64,000 nucleotides of DNA from Streptococcus pseudopneumoniae (GCF_001073085.1 NZ_JVFV01000043.1:42883-106882), one strand, 5' to 3'. Counted from the stretch's first letter, positions 9,999-22,108 are shown. The notes: a model not told the origin generated them from the letters alone. Made by a program: numbers and translations.

Positions 9999-10688
9999 AT
10001 GGGGAAACGGATTTTATTACTTGAGAAAGAAAGAAATCTAGCTCATTTTTTAAGTCTGGAACTCCAAAAAGAGCAATACCGAGTTGATCAGGTAGAAGAG
10101 GGACAAAAAGCCCTCTCCATGGCTCTTCAGACAGACTATGACTTGATTTTACTGAATGCTCATCTAGGGGATATGACAGCCCAGAATTTTGCAGATAAGT
10201 TGAGTCGAACCAAGCCAGCTGCGGTGATCATGGTCTTGGACCATCGAGAAGAATTGCAAGACCAACTTGAAACAATCCAGCGTTTCGCTGTTTCATACAT
10301 CTATAAACCAATCATTATCGATGATTTGGTCAGTCGTATTTCAGCTATCTTCCGAGGTCGAGATTTCATCGACCAACACTGTAGTCAGATGAAAGTTCCG
10401 ACAGCTTATCGCAATCTGCGTATGGATGTTGAACACCATATAGTCTATCGTGGCGATGAAATGATTGCTCTCACTCGTCGTGAATATGACCTCTTAGCTA
10501 CACTCATGGGCAGTAAGAAAGTCTTAACTCGTGAACAATTGCTAGAGAGCGTCTGGAAGTATGAAAGTTCTACAGAGACCAATATCGTAGATGTCTATAT
10601 CCGATATCTACGGAGCAAGATTGATGTCAAAGGTCAAAAGAGCTACATTAAAACAGTGCGTGGTGTTGGTTATACCATGCAGGAATAG
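9999..10688 (+). CDS. ritR: Orphan response regulator RitR
   Basis: A 229-residue OmpR/PhoB-family regulator without a partner kinase. The receiver domain has Asn53 (LLNAHLGD) where the phosphorylated Asp should be, and Cys128 lies in the interdomain linker (DQHCSQ). Both match pneumococcal RitR, in which Cys128 oxidation, rather than phosphorylation, drives dimerisation and control of iron uptake. The C-terminal winged helix contains LTRREYDLLATLM and ends with TVRGVGYTM. It sits directly after gnd, the pneumococcal arrangement. Confidence 0.94.
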   Translation: MGKRILLLEKERNLAHFLSLELQKEQYRVDQVEEGQKALSMALQTDYDLILLNAHLGDMTAQNFADKLSRTKPAAVIMVLDHREELQDQLETIQRFAVSYIYKPIIIDDLVSRISAIFRGRDFIDQHCSQMKVPTAYRNLRMDVEHHIVYRGDEMIALTRREYDLLATLMGSKKVLTREQLLESVWKYESSTETNIVDVYIRYLRSKIDVKGQKSYIKTVRGVGYTMQE

Positions 10689-10719
10689 AAAGCAGTTGCA
10701 GTTGTGTAACTGCTTTTTT
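10689..10719 (+). terminator. Terminator after ritR
   Basis: AAAGCAGTT and AACTGCTTT pair, with a T run, immediately after the ritR stop. Confidence 0.85.
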
Positions 10720-10868
10720 GATCTTTAAATAAACGAACATCTTTATCGAAAATTTCATGAGGCTTGGCTGTGCTGTCTATCAGTTTATTTTTTAAACAAA
10801 TTGGTCAGTCTTAACTTCAAGTTCAAAGCAAACTTTGAGTAGATTCTTGTTGGTTTAAACTTAATATA

Positions 10869-10897
10869 TTGATAAAAACAAAAACATTTGCTATAAT
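10869..10897 (+). promoter_or_regulatory. Promoter of the choline-binding protein gene
   Basis: TTGATA, 17 bp, TATAAT; the start codon lies 20 bp downstream after TTGGAGG. Confidence 0.7.
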
Positions 10898-10916
10898 CAT
10901 TTTGGAGGATAAAAGA

Positions 10917-11834
10917 ATGAGATTTTTGAAAAAATTGATGCAAGTCGGTCTAGCAGTCTTCTTCTTTGGTCTGTTAGCAACTAGTACAGTATTTGCGGAT
11001 ACTACTGGTGGACAATTTCTTGATAAGGACAATAGAAAATATTATATAAAAGATGACCATAAAGCAATCTATTGGCATAAAATAGACGGTAAAACTTACT
11101 ATTTTGGTGATAAAGGAGAAATGGTAGTTGGCTGGCAATATATAGAAATTCCTGGAACAGGTTATCGTGATAATTTATTAGATAACCAACCAGTTAATGA
11201 AATCGGTCTTCAACACAAGTGGTACTATTTTGATAAAGATGGCGTACTACAAGAGTTTGTTGGCTGGCAACAATTAGAGGCTAAGTATTCGTTAACTGTT
11301 GGCAAAAAGCATGGTGAAGGCTTTGAGGGTCCTGAAGTTCTTAAATTAGCAAACTACTACTTTGAGCAAGATCACTCATTAAAAACAGGTTGGCTTTATG
11401 ATCAGTCTAACTGGTATTACCTAGCAAAAACAGGTTCTTCAGGAAAAGACTACATTGGTGGAGAAAGACGTGCTGGTTGGATTAACGACAATTCGACTTG
11501 GTACTATCTCGATCCAACAACCGCTGCAATGCAAACTGATTGGCAGTATCTTGGTAACAAGTGGTATTATCTCCGTTCATCAGGTGCTATGGCGACAGGC
11601 TGGTATCTAGATGGTTCAACTTGGTATTACCTAGATGCTCAAAATGGTGATATGAAAACAGGCTGGATTTATGTTGATAATACTTGGTATTATCTTCGTT
11701 CGTCAGGAGCTATGACGACAGGTTGGTTCCAGGTCAATGGTAAATGGTACTATGCCTATAGTTCAGGTGCTCTAGCTGTGAATACCACAGTAGATGGCTA
11801 CCAGGTCAACTATAATGGCGAGTGGGTCCAGTAA
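10917..11834 (+). CDS. Choline-binding surface protein
   Basis: A secreted 305-residue protein. The start is MRFLKKLMQVG, after a GGAGG site; the upstream in-frame codons overlap the promoter. A signal peptide ends near ATSTVFA. The N-terminal third is a set of degenerate aromatic repeats. From about residue 155 there are roughly six choline-binding repeats of the form TGWxxxxxxWYYLxxxGxM, which anchor the protein to phosphocholine on teichoic acids. It occupies the place of pneumococcal cbpC/cbpJ between ritR and the mevalonate genes, but only one copy is present. No catalytic domain is visible, so adhesion or another surface role is an inference. Confidence 0.88.
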   Translation: MRFLKKLMQVGLAVFFFGLLATSTVFADTTGGQFLDKDNRKYYIKDDHKAIYWHKIDGKTYYFGDKGEMVVGWQYIEIPGTGYRDNLLDNQPVNEIGLQHKWYYFDKDGVLQEFVGWQQLEAKYSLTVGKKHGEGFEGPEVLKLANYYFEQDHSLKTGWLYDQSNWYYLAKTGSSGKDYIGGERRAGWINDNSTWYYLDPTTAAMQTDWQYLGNKWYYLRSSGAMATGWYLDGSTWYYLDAQNGDMKTGWIYVDNTWYYLRSSGAMTTGWFQVNGKWYYAYSSGALAVNTTVDGYQVNYNGEWVQ

Positions 11835-11841
11835 TGAAAAC

Positions 11842-11874
11842 AAGCGATTGTGAAGGAAACAATCGCTTTTTTTG
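11842..11874 (+). terminator. Terminator after the choline-binding protein gene
   Basis: AAGCGATTGT pairs with ACAATCGCTT, followed by a T run. Confidence 0.9.
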
Positions 11875-11956
11875 TGAAAATATAATAAAATAGAAAGGAA
11901 TAAAGTTCTAAAATTTTATCTAGAAAAAGACGCTTTTCGTCTGATAGAAGGATTAA

Positions 11957-12835
11957 ATGACAAAAGAAGTTGGTGTCGGTCAGGCACATAGTAAAATTAT
12001 TTTAATAGGAGAGCATGCGGTGGTTTATGGCTACCCAGCCATCTCTTTACCGCTTTTAGAGGTAGAGGTGACTTGTCGGGTAGTTCCTGCAGCGACACCA
12101 TGGCGTCTTTTTGAAGAGGACACCTTGTCTATGGCTGTTTATGCTTCTCTCGAGTATCTAAATATCAAAGATGCTTGCATCCGTTGTCAAATTGACTCGG
12201 CTATTCCGGAAAAGCGAGGGATGGGTTCTTCAGCCGCTATTAGCATTGCGGCTATTCGCGCGGTATTTGATTATTTTGAAGCAGAACTTCCGCATGATGT
12301 TTTAGAGATTCTGGTTAATAGAGCAGAGATGATTGCCCATATGAATCCTAGTGGTTTAGATGCTAAGACCTGTCTTAGTGACCAACCTATTCGTTTTATT
12401 AAGAATGTTGGTTTTGAAGAACTAGCCATGAACTTGTCGGCTTATCTGGTCATTGCAGATACAGGAGTCTATGGACATACTCGTGAAGCTATCCAAGTTG
12501 TAGAGAGTAAAGGCAAGGATGCCTTACCTTTCTTACATGCGCTAGGAGAGTTGACCCAGCAAGCAGAAGAAGCAATAAAAACAAAAGATGCCGTGAAGCT
12601 GGGAGAGATTCTTACCAAAGCCCATGGAAATCTAAAGGAAATTGGAGTTAGCAGTCCTGAGTCAGATGCCTTGGTTGAAACTGCTCTCGACAATGGTGCT
12701 CTTGGCGCCAAGATGAGTGGTGGTGGCTTAGGAGGCTGTATCATCGCCTTGGTTGCTAATGAGAGCCAAGCGCAAGCACTAGCAGAAAGATTAGAAGAGA
12801 AAGGAGCTGTTCAGACATGGATCGAAAGCCTGTAA
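11957..12835 (+). CDS. mvaK1: Mevalonate kinase
   Basis: A 292-residue GHMP kinase that phosphorylates mevalonate, the first step of this operon's path to isopentenyl diphosphate. HSKIILIGEHAVVYGYPA and the ATP loop IPEKRGMGSSAAISIAA are diagnostic, and KMSGGGLGGCIIALV is the C-terminal GHMP motif. It overlaps mvaD by 19 bp, so it is the first gene of a tightly packed mvaK1-mvaD-mvaK2-fni operon. Confidence 0.96.
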   Translation: MTKEVGVGQAHSKIILIGEHAVVYGYPAISLPLLEVEVTCRVVPAATPWRLFEEDTLSMAVYASLEYLNIKDACIRCQIDSAIPEKRGMGSSAAISIAAIRAVFDYFEAELPHDVLEILVNRAEMIAHMNPSGLDAKTCLSDQPIRFIKNVGFEELAMNLSAYLVIADTGVYGHTREAIQVVESKGKDALPFLHALGELTQQAEEAIKTKDAVKLGEILTKAHGNLKEIGVSSPESDALVETALDNGALGAKMSGGGLGGCIIALVANESQAQALAERLEEKGAVQTWIESL

Positions 12836-13756
12836 CAGTATGTTCCTATGCCAATATTGCCATTATTAAATATTGGGGTAAGAAAGCCGAAAAAGAGATG
12901 GTTCCTGCGACTAGCAGTATCTCTCTAACCTTAGAAAATATGTATACGGAGACGACACTTTCTCCTTTACCAGCAGATGCAAGCTCGGATGCCTTTTATA
13001 TCAATGACCAGTTGCAAAATGAAGCCGAACATAAAAAAATGAGTAAAATCATTGATCGCTACCGTCCTGAAGGAGCAGGTTTTGTTCGTATCGATACCAA
13101 GAACAATATGCCAACAGCGGCAGGTCTTTCTTCAAGTTCCAGTGGCTTATCTGCCTTGGTAAAAGCTTGCAATGCCTATTTCCAATTAGGACTAGATCGT
13201 AAAGACTTGGCCTTGGAAGCTAAGTTTGCATCGGGTTCTTCATCTCGTAGTTTTTATGGACCTTTGGCAGCTTGGGACAAGGATAGTGGAGAGATCTATC
13301 CAGTTGAGACTGACTTGAAACTCGCTATGATTATGCTAGTTTTAGAAGACCAGAAAAAACCGATCTCTAGTCGAGATGGCATGAAACTCTGTGTCGAGAC
13401 TTCGACAACTTTTGATGAGTGGATTCGTCAATCTGAACAAGATTACAAGGATATGTTAGTCCACCTCAAGGAAAATGACTTTAAAAAAGTTGGAGAATTG
13501 ACAGAGAAGAACGCCTTGGCTATGCATGCTACGACTAAGACTGCAAATCCATCCTTCTCTTACTTGACAGATGCTAGTTATGAGGCTATGGATTTTGTTC
13601 GTCAGCTTAGAGAACAAGGAGAATCTTGCTACTTTACCATGGATGCGGGACCTAATGTCAAGGTTCTTTGCTTGGAAGAGGACTTGGAACATTTATCAGA
13701 ACTTTTAGGTCAACGCTATCGCTTAATCGTTTCAAAAACAAAGGATTTGAGCCAAG

Positions 13757-13770
<14 letters not shown>
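12817..13770 (+). CDS. mvaD: Diphosphomevalonate decarboxylase
   Basis: A 317-residue GHMP-family enzyme making isopentenyl diphosphate from mevalonate 5-diphosphate with ATP. The N-terminal SYANIAIIKYWGKK, the phosphate loop PTAAGLSSSSSGLSALV and TMDAGPNVKVLC with the catalytic Asp are present. The start overlaps mvaK1 and the end overlaps mvaK2 by 14 bp, which suggests translational coupling. Confidence 0.97.
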
Positions 13771-15749
<1,979 letters not shown>

Positions 15750-15752
15750 GGA

Positions 15753-15780
15753 GGTCGGGATTTTTATCCCGATCTTTTTA
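15753..15780 (+). terminator. Terminator of the mevalonate operon
   Basis: GGTCGGGAT and ATCCCGATC pair around a short T-rich loop, followed by T residues, directly after the fni stop. Confidence 0.88.
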
Positions 15781-15843
15781 TCATTCCTCAGACTGATGTG
15801 ACTTTTTGGTTTTGTGATACAATAAAATAGAGAGGACGGATAC

Positions 15844-16542
15844 ATGCGAAAATTTCAAATTTTTCTATTTATTGAAGCTTGTTTATTAACAGGAGCTCTG
15901 ATTATGATGGTATCAGAGCATTTTTCCCGTTTTCTGTTGATCTTGCTCTTGTTTTTACTGCTGATTCGATACTATACTGGAAGACAGGGGAATAACCTTA
16001 TATTAGTGGCAGTGAGCATCCTATTTTTCTTTATCATCATGCTCAATCCCTTTGTCATTTTAGCTATCTTTGTGGCTTTGATTTATAGTCTCTTCTTGCT
16101 ATATCCTATGATGAATCAGGAAAGAGAAGACACCAATCTGTTCTTTGAAGAAGTAGTGACGGTGAAGAGGGAGAAAAATCGCTGGTTTGGGAATCTACAC
16201 CACTTCTCAAGCTACCAGACTTGTCGTTTTGATGATATCAATCTTTTTCGTCTTATGGGGAAGGATACTATTCATCTGGAGCACGTGATTTTAAGCAATC
16301 ATGATAATGTCATCATCTTGAGAAAGCTAGTCGGCACTACTAGAATTATCGTACCAGTGGATGTAGAAGTCAGTCTAAGTGTCAATTCTCTGTACGGAGA
16401 TTTAACCTTCTTTGACCAGCCTAAACGTGCTCTACGTAATGAGCAATTTCATCAAGAAACCAGAGATTATCTCAAGAGTCCTAAGAGTGTTAAGATTCTT
16501 TTGACAACCATGGTTGGAGATGTTGAGGTGGTGAGAGGATGA
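15844..16542 (+). CDS. liaF: LiaF/VraT-type inhibitor of the envelope-stress two-component system
   Basis: A 232-residue membrane protein with three or four hydrophobic helices in the first 90 residues and a C-terminal DUF2154/LiaF soluble domain (about 110-232, including GLEHVILSNHDN-like and IIVPVDVEVSLSVNSLYGD segments). In this family LiaF holds the kinase LiaS inactive until the wall is damaged. It overlaps liaS by 4 bp. A TACAAT -10 sequence is present at 15818, after the fni terminator. Confidence 0.92.
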   Translation: MRKFQIFLFIEACLLTGALIMMVSEHFSRFLLILLLFLLLIRYYTGRQGNNLILVAVSILFFFIIMLNPFVILAIFVALIYSLFLLYPMMNQEREDTNLFFEEVVTVKREKNRWFGNLHHFSSYQTCRFDDINLFRLMGKDTIHLEHVILSNHDNVIILRKLVGTTRIIVPVDVEVSLSVNSLYGDLTFFDQPKRALRNEQFHQETRDYLKSPKSVKILLTTMVGDVEVVRG

Positions 16543-17528
16543 AAAAGCAACCCTATATTTTAATTGGACTCACCTCATTTCTCTTTGTTGCTTTTCTATT
16601 TCGAAGCATTTTTAAGATCTTGGATTTGGAGTGGACTTCTCTTTTTCAGGATCTAGAAAAGACAGAAAAAGTCCTTTTTCTAGCCCTGATGTTTAGTCTT
16701 GCTCTAGCCTTTTTATTAGTCCTATTCTGGACAATGGTTGACGAAATTTCAAAGAGAAGAATCCAAGCAAATCTCAAACGTCTCATAGCTGGCAAAGATA
16801 TTGAAAGTCTGGAAGATGCTGACTTAGATGCAAGTTTTAGAAATTTGTCAGGAAAGCTCGGTTTGTTGACAGAAGCTATTCAAAAAGCAGACAATCAGGC
16901 CTTGGTCAAAGAAGAAGAAATTGTTGAAAAGGAGCGCAAGCGAATCGCGCGTGACTTGCATGATACAGTTAGCCAAGAAATTTTTGCTGCCCATATGATT
17001 TTATCAGGGCTCAGTCAACAAGCTTCCAAATTAGACAGAGAGAAGATGCAAACACAACTCCAAAGTGTGACTGCCATTTTAGAGACAGCTCAAAGAGACT
17101 TGCGCATTCTTCTTTTGCATTTACGACCAATTGAACTGGAACAAAAAAGCTTGGTGGAGGGTATTCAGCTACTCCTCAAAGAGCTAGAAGAAAAAAGTGA
17201 ATTGAAGGTAAGCTTTAAATATCAGGTAACTGCACTACCTAAAAAGATTGAAGAACATATTTTTCGGATTGTACAAGAATTGATTAGTAATACACTCCGT
17301 CATGCCCAAGCTTCATATCTAGATGTTTACCTTTATCAAACGGAAACGGAATTACAGTTGAAGGTTGCAGACAATGGTCGTGGTTTTCAGCTAGATGATG
17401 TTGATGAACTAAGCTATGGTCTACGCAATGTCAAAGAACGAGTGGAAGATATGGCTGGGACAGTACAATTGATGACGGCTCCTAAGCAGGGTTTGGCAGT
17501 GGATATCCGCATTCCCTTGCTTGAGTGA
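16539..17528 (+). CDS. liaS: LiaS sensor histidine kinase (VraS; pneumococcal HK03)
   Basis: A 329-residue NarL-type kinase. Two membrane helices (about 7-24 and 45-66) enclose a very short extracellular loop, typical of intramembrane-sensing kinases. The HisKA_3 box ERKRIARDLHDTVSQEIFAAHM holds the phospho-acceptor His, and the HATPase_c domain has QELISNTLRHAQA and DNGRGFQ. It responds to lipid II cycle antibiotics in relatives. It is encoded between liaF and liaR. Confidence 0.95.
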   Translation: MKKQPYILIGLTSFLFVAFLFRSIFKILDLEWTSLFQDLEKTEKVLFLALMFSLALAFLLVLFWTMVDEISKRRIQANLKRLIAGKDIESLEDADLDASFRNLSGKLGLLTEAIQKADNQALVKEEEIVEKERKRIARDLHDTVSQEIFAAHMILSGLSQQASKLDREKMQTQLQSVTAILETAQRDLRILLLHLRPIELEQKSLVEGIQLLLKELEEKSELKVSFKYQVTALPKKIEEHIFRIVQELISNTLRHAQASYLDVYLYQTETELQLKVADNGRGFQLDDVDELSYGLRNVKERVEDMAGTVQLMTAPKQGLAVDIRIPLLE

Positions 17529-17546
17529 CTAACAAAAGGAAATGAA

Positions 17547-18179
17547 ATGAAACTATTATTAGTAGATGACCACCAAATGGTGCGTCTGGGTTTAAAAAGT
17601 TATTTTGAATTACAAGATGATGTAGAGGTTGTAGGAGAAGCAACCAATGGTGCGGAAGGAATTTCCATGGCCTTGGAACTTCGTCCAGATGTGATTGTCA
17701 TGGATATTGTCATGCCTGAAGTCAATGGGATTGATGCAACACTAGCTATTCTCAAAGAATGGCCAGAAGCTAAAATATTAATCGTGACCTCTTACCTAGA
17801 CAATGAAAAAATCATGCCGGTCTTGAATGCTGGAGCTAGAGGTTATATGCTCAAGACGTCCAGTGCAGATGAATTGTTACACGCTGTTCGTAAGGTGGCG
17901 GTTGGAGAGCTAGCCATTGAACAAGAGGTAAGTAAGAAGGTAGAATATAACCGCAATCATATTGAATTACATGAAGATCTGACAGCTCGTGAACGAGATG
18001 TCCTTCAACTGATCGCTAAGGGCTATGAAAATCAGCGCATTGCTGATGAGCTTTTTATCTCTCTCAAGACAGTCAAGACCCACGTATCCAATATTTTAGC
18101 AAAGCTTCAGGTTAGTGACCGCACCCAGGCAGCAGTATATGCCTTTCAGCATCACTTAGTAGGGCATGAGGACTTCTAG
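17547..18179 (+). CDS. liaR: LiaR response regulator (VraR; pneumococcal RR03)
   Basis: A 210-residue NarL/FixJ-family regulator. The receiver has DDHQ at 7-10 and the phospho-acceptor Asp53 in VMDIVMPE. The C-terminal LuxR-type helix-turn-helix runs LTARERDVLQLIAKGYENQRIADELFISLKTVKTHVSNI. It completes the liaFSR operon and starts 18 bp after liaS with an AAAGGAAA site. Confidence 0.96.
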   Translation: MKLLLVDDHQMVRLGLKSYFELQDDVEVVGEATNGAEGISMALELRPDVIVMDIVMPEVNGIDATLAILKEWPEAKILIVTSYLDNEKIMPVLNAGARGYMLKTSSADELLHAVRKVAVGELAIEQEVSKKVEYNRNHIELHEDLTARERDVLQLIAKGYENQRIADELFISLKTVKTHVSNILAKLQVSDRTQAAVYAFQHHLVGHEDF

Positions 18180-18342
18180 AGGAATCTTTTGGAGTGAAAT
18201 CATAATTCTCTGTTCCAAAGGTAATTTTTTCTTTGAAATAAGTTTTTAATACTTTTTCTTGGTAAATTGGATACATTTAGCCATAAAACAGTGATTTAGA
18301 ATTAGCAAGTATCTCAAGCAGTACTGAAAACTCGGTTCTGAC

Positions 18343-18372
18343 TTGAAAAAAGTTACTAGTATATGATATAAT
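18343..18372 (+). promoter_or_regulatory. Promoter of tig
   Basis: TTGAAA, 18 bp, TATAAT; the tig start lies 38 bp downstream after AAGGAG. The 230-bp gap between liaR and this promoter shows nothing else that I can recognise. Confidence 0.7.
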
Positions 18373-18410
18373 AGACTGTATTTAAAAAAATTTTAAGGAG
18401 AAATGACAGA

Positions 18411-19694
18411 ATGTCTGTATCATTTGAAAACAAAGAAACAAACCGTGGTGTCTTGACTTTCACTATCTCTCAAGACCAAATCAAACCAGAATTGGATCGT
18501 GTATTTAACTCAGTAAAGAAATCTCTTAATGTTCCTGGTTTCCGTAAAGGTCATCTTCCACGTTCTATCTTCGACCAAAAATTTGGTGAAGAGTCACTTT
18601 ACCAAGACGTTATGAACGCTCTTTTGCCAAACGCTTATGAAGCAGCTGTAAAAGAAGCTGGTCTTGAAGTAGTTGCACAACCAAAAATTGACGTAACTTC
18701 AATGGAAAAAGGTCAAGATTGGGTTATCACTGCTGAAGTTGTTACAAAACCAGAAGTTAAATTGGGTGACTACAAAAACCTTGAAGTATCAGTTGATGTA
18801 GAAAAAGAAGTAACAGATGCTGACGTTGAAGAGCGTATCGAACGTGAACGCAACAACTTGGCTGAATTGGTGATCAAAGAAGGTGCTGCTGAAAACGGCG
18901 ACACTGTTGTGATCGACTTCGTTGGTTCTATCGACGGTGTTGAATTTGACGGTGGAAAAGGTGAAAACTTCTCACTTGGACTTGGTTCAGGTCAATTTAT
19001 CCCTGGTTTCGAAGACCAATTGGTAGGTCACTCAGCTGGTGAAACTGTTGATGTAGTTGTAACATTCCCAGAAGACTACCAAGCTGAAGACCTTGCTGGT
19101 AAAGAAGCTAAATTCGTAACAACTATCCACGAAGTAAAAGCTAAAGAAGTTCCAGCTCTTGACGATGAGCTTGCAAAAGATATCGACGAAGAAGTTGAAA
19201 CACTTGCTGAATTGAAAGAAAAATACCGCAACGAATTGGCTGCTGCTAAAGAAGAAGCATACAAGGATGCAGTTGAAGGTGCAGCGATCGATAAAGCAGT
19301 TGAAAATGCTGAAATCGTAGAACTTCCAGAAGAAATGATCCATGAAGAAGTTCACCGTTCAGTAAATGAATTCCTTGGAAACTTGCAACGTCAAGGTATC
19401 AACCCTGACATGTACTTCCAAATCACTGGAACTACTCAAGAAGACCTTCACAAACAATACGAAGCAGAAGCTGAGTCACGTACGAAGACTAACCTTGTTA
19501 TCGAAGCAGTTGCGAAAGCTGAAGGATTTGACGCTTCAGAAGAAGAAATCCAAAAAGAAATCGAGCAATTGGCTGCAGATTACAACATGGAAGTTGCACA
19601 AGTACAAAGCTTGCTTTCAGCTGAAATGTTGAAACACGATATCGCAGTGAAAAAAGCTGTTGAATTGATCACAAGCACTGCAACAGTAAAATAA
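18411..19694 (+). CDS. tig: Trigger factor
   Basis: A 427-residue ribosome-bound chaperone with peptidyl-prolyl isomerase activity. The N-terminal ribosome-docking motif is in [20 protein letters not shown]. The FKBP-type domain follows at about 150-240 ([20 protein letters not shown]) and the helical C-terminal chaperone domain makes up the rest. Codon use is strongly biased, as expected for an abundant protein. Confidence 0.98.
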   Translation: MSVSFENKETNRGVLTFTISQDQIKPELDRVFNSVKKSLNVPGFRKGHLPRSIFDQKFGEESLYQDVMNALLPNAYEAAVKEAGLEVVAQPKIDVTSMEKGQDWVITAEVVTKPEVKLGDYKNLEVSVDVEKEVTDADVEERIERERNNLAELVIKEGAAENGDTVVIDFVGSIDGVEFDGGKGENFSLGLGSGQFIPGFEDQLVGHSAGETVDVVVTFPEDYQAEDLAGKEAKFVTTIHEVKAKEVPALDDELAKDIDEEVETLAELKEKYRNELAAAKEEAYKDAVEGAAIDKAVENAEIVELPEEMIHEEVHRSVNEFLGNLQRQGINPDMYFQITGTTQEDLHKQYEAEAESRTKTNLVIEAVAKAEGFDASEEEIQKEIEQLAADYNMEVAQVQSLLSAEMLKHDIAVKKAVELITSTATVK

Positions 19695-19709
19695 TCTTTA
19701 CAAGATAAA

Positions 19710-19735
19710 AGCCCACCGGATTCGGTGGGTTTTCT
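19710..19735. terminator. Shared terminator between tig and recD2
   Basis: AGCCCACCG and CGGTGGGTT pair around GATT with T and A runs on the two sides. The two genes converge here, so it can serve both. Confidence 0.88.
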
Positions 19736-19741
19736 TATGCT

Positions 19742-22108
19742 TTATTTTCCGAAAATCTCCTGCAGGTCTTCTTCAGTAATCCCAATCATGGCTGGAATAT
19801 TAGACCAGTTGTCTTCGGTTAGGATGTAGGATTGTTCAGTTTCTGTAATTGGTGTAGCTTCAGTAGCTGATTTACTAGTTCCATCAGTTGATTCTATTAA
19901 GTCAGCGAAACGTTCAATTAGATAGGTCTTACGAGCTGTTCCGATATGTTGAGTTGCATAGTCAAAGGCCTGTAGTTCACCTAGTAAAATGAGCTTACTT
20001 TTTGCACGAGTGATAGCAGTGTAGATGAGATTGCGTTCTAACATGCGCTTACTTGCACTGGTGATAGGCAGGATAACAACTGGAAACTCGCTACCCTGAG
20101 ACTTATGGATACTCATGGCATAGGCTAGGCGAATCTTGTACCATTCATTTCGAGGATAGGAGACCTCATTGCCGTCAAAATCGATGACAATTTCATCTTG
20201 CTTGGATTCAGTGTATTTTCCTGGAATCAAGTCTGTGATGTAGCCTAAGTCACCGTTAAAGACATTGACCTCTGCATCGTTGACTAGGTGAATGACCTTA
20301 TCTCCTGTTCGATAGTGACACTGAGGAGCTTCAAAGCTAAGCTGGTCTTTTTGTGGAGGATTGAGGAGGTCTTGCATGAGCTGGTTGATGGCATCAATAC
20401 CAGCAGTTCCACGGTACATAGGGGCAAGAACTTGAATATCACGAGCAGGGATGCCACTTCTGATAGCAGCACCTAGGATTTTTTCAATGCTAGCAGGGAT
20501 ATGGTTACTAGCGATTTCAAAGTAGGAGCGATCTGCTTTTTTCTGGGTAAAATCTGCAGGCAATATTCCCTGACGAATCTGACTTGCAAGAGTGACGATG
20601 GTCGATTCTTCGCTCTGACGGTAGATTCTTTCCAAACGTGTTTGAGGGATGGTTGGTATCTGGAGCAAGTCGGCTAGGACTTGACCAGGACTGACAGAAG
20701 GTAACTGGTCACTATCTCCAACGATGAGGATTTTACTGGTAGAGGAGATATTGGAGAAGAGCTGGTTGGCTAACCAAGTATCTACCATGGAGAATTCATC
20801 CACGATGATAAAGTCAGCATCCAGATAATCTTCCAGATGGCTAGTGTCGTCATCTCCAGTCATGCCCAGGTGGCGGTGAATGGTAGCGCTTGGTAGACCT
20901 GTCAATTCGTTCATGCGACGGGCTGCGCGACCAGTTGGAGCAGCTAGGAGAATGGGTAGATTGCTCTTTTTCTTGAGGTCTATCCCTTCTAAGAGAGCAT
21001 AGACAGCGATAATGCCGTTGATAACAGTAGTCTTACCTGTACCAGGTCCACCTGTAAGGATAAAGACCTTGTTCTGGATAGCATCGCAGATGGCCTGTTT
21101 TTGAATGCTATCATACTCAATCCCCAGTTCTTCCTCAACAGTTGCGATATGTTCTTGAATGGTTTCTAGATCCTGTTTTTTACTTTGATCTTTTTCGAGT
21201 ATTCTGATGAGATGACTGCGAATCCCTTCTTCTGCAAAAAAGAGGCTATTATCAAAGATCTTGGTATCAATCTGCTGGACCTTATCTTCTTCAATCAGAT
21301 AAGCAAGTTCTTGGGCAACTTGACTCGGATCTAGTTCGACTGGACGGGAGGATTCCAGAAGGTTGAGGGTTTGCTCCAACAAGTCTCTAGCTTCCATATA
21401 GGTATCTCCCGTCTCCATGCAACCTTGAAAGAGACTATGGATAAGACCCGCACGGAAACGCTCGGGAGCCTGGCTTTCAATTCCCAATTCTTGGGCCAGT
21501 TGGTCGGCGATGGTAAATCCCAAGCCCTTGATATCCTCAACCAGTTGATAGGGATAGTTCTCAACAATATCTAGCGTTTCTTCCTTGTAAAAGTCTTGGA
21601 TCTGAAAGGCTAGCTTATTTGGGATGCCGTAATTAGCCAGTTTGGCTAAAACCATCTCTGTTCCGTAATTAAGACGAAGTGTTGAGACAAAGGCTTCACG
21701 ATTTTTAGCAGAGAGGCCAGAGATAGACTGGAGTTTGTCTGGATTTTCTAAGATTTTGTCAATAGTGTTTTCACCGTAAATATCCATAATTTTCTGGGCT
21801 GTTTTGAGTCCAATTCCCTTGAAATGACTGCTGGAGAAATACTTAACCAAGCCCTTACTAGTTGGCTTGGCTCTCTCATAGCGAGTCATTTGTAGCTGTT
21901 CACCATATTTGGAGTGTTGGACGATTTGTCCCCAAAAGGTGTATTCCTCTCCTTCAATGATATCAGCCATGGTACCTGTGACAATGATTTCATAATCATC
22001 AAAGTCTTCAGCATTGGTATCCTCAATATCTAGAAGTAAAATACGGAAAAAATTGCTGACATTTTCAAAAATAATGCGTTCAATGGTGCCTGAAAAATAA
22101 ACTTCCAT
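19742..22108 (-). CDS. recD2: RecD2-type SF1 DNA helicase
   Basis: A 788-residue 5'-3' helicase of the RecD2/YrrC family found in bacteria without RecBC. The long N-terminal region with helix-hairpin-helix-like repeats (about 80-200) distinguishes RecD2 from RecD. The helicase core has GGPGTGKTTVINGI (Walker A), DEFSMVDTWL (Walker B), GDSDQLPSVSPG and the C-terminal MSIHKSQGSEFP motif. It is implicated in recombination and mismatch repair in Bacillus and Deinococcus. It is the last gene after rnhC and lepB on this strand. Confidence 0.95.
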   Translation of the reverse strand: MEVYFSGTIERIIFENVSNFFRILLLDIEDTNAEDFDDYEIIVTGTMADIIEGEEYTFWGQIVQHSKYGEQLQMTRYERAKPTSKGLVKYFSSSHFKGIGLKTAQKIMDIYGENTIDKILENPDKLQSISGLSAKNREAFVSTLRLNYGTEMVLAKLANYGIPNKLAFQIQDFYKEETLDIVENYPYQLVEDIKGLGFTIADQLAQELGIESQAPERFRAGLIHSLFQGCMETGDTYMEARDLLEQTLNLLESSRPVELDPSQVAQELAYLIEEDKVQQIDTKIFDNSLFFAEEGIRSHLIRILEKDQSKKQDLETIQEHIATVEEELGIEYDSIQKQAICDAIQNKVFILTGGPGTGKTTVINGIIAVYALLEGIDLKKKSNLPILLAAPTGRAARRMNELTGLPSATIHRHLGMTGDDDTSHLEDYLDADFIIVDEFSMVDTWLANQLFSNISSTSKILIVGDSDQLPSVSPGQVLADLLQIPTIPQTRLERIYRQSEESTIVTLASQIRQGILPADFTQKKADRSYFEIASNHIPASIEKILGAAIRSGIPARDIQVLAPMYRGTAGIDAINQLMQDLLNPPQKDQLSFEAPQCHYRTGDKVIHLVNDAEVNVFNGDLGYITDLIPGKYTESKQDEIVIDFDGNEVSYPRNEWYKIRLAYAMSIHKSQGSEFPVVILPITSASKRMLERNLIYTAITRAKSKLILLGELQAFDYATQHIGTARKTYLIERFADLIESTDGTSKSATEATPITETEQSYILTEDNWSNIPAMIGITEEDLQEIFGK

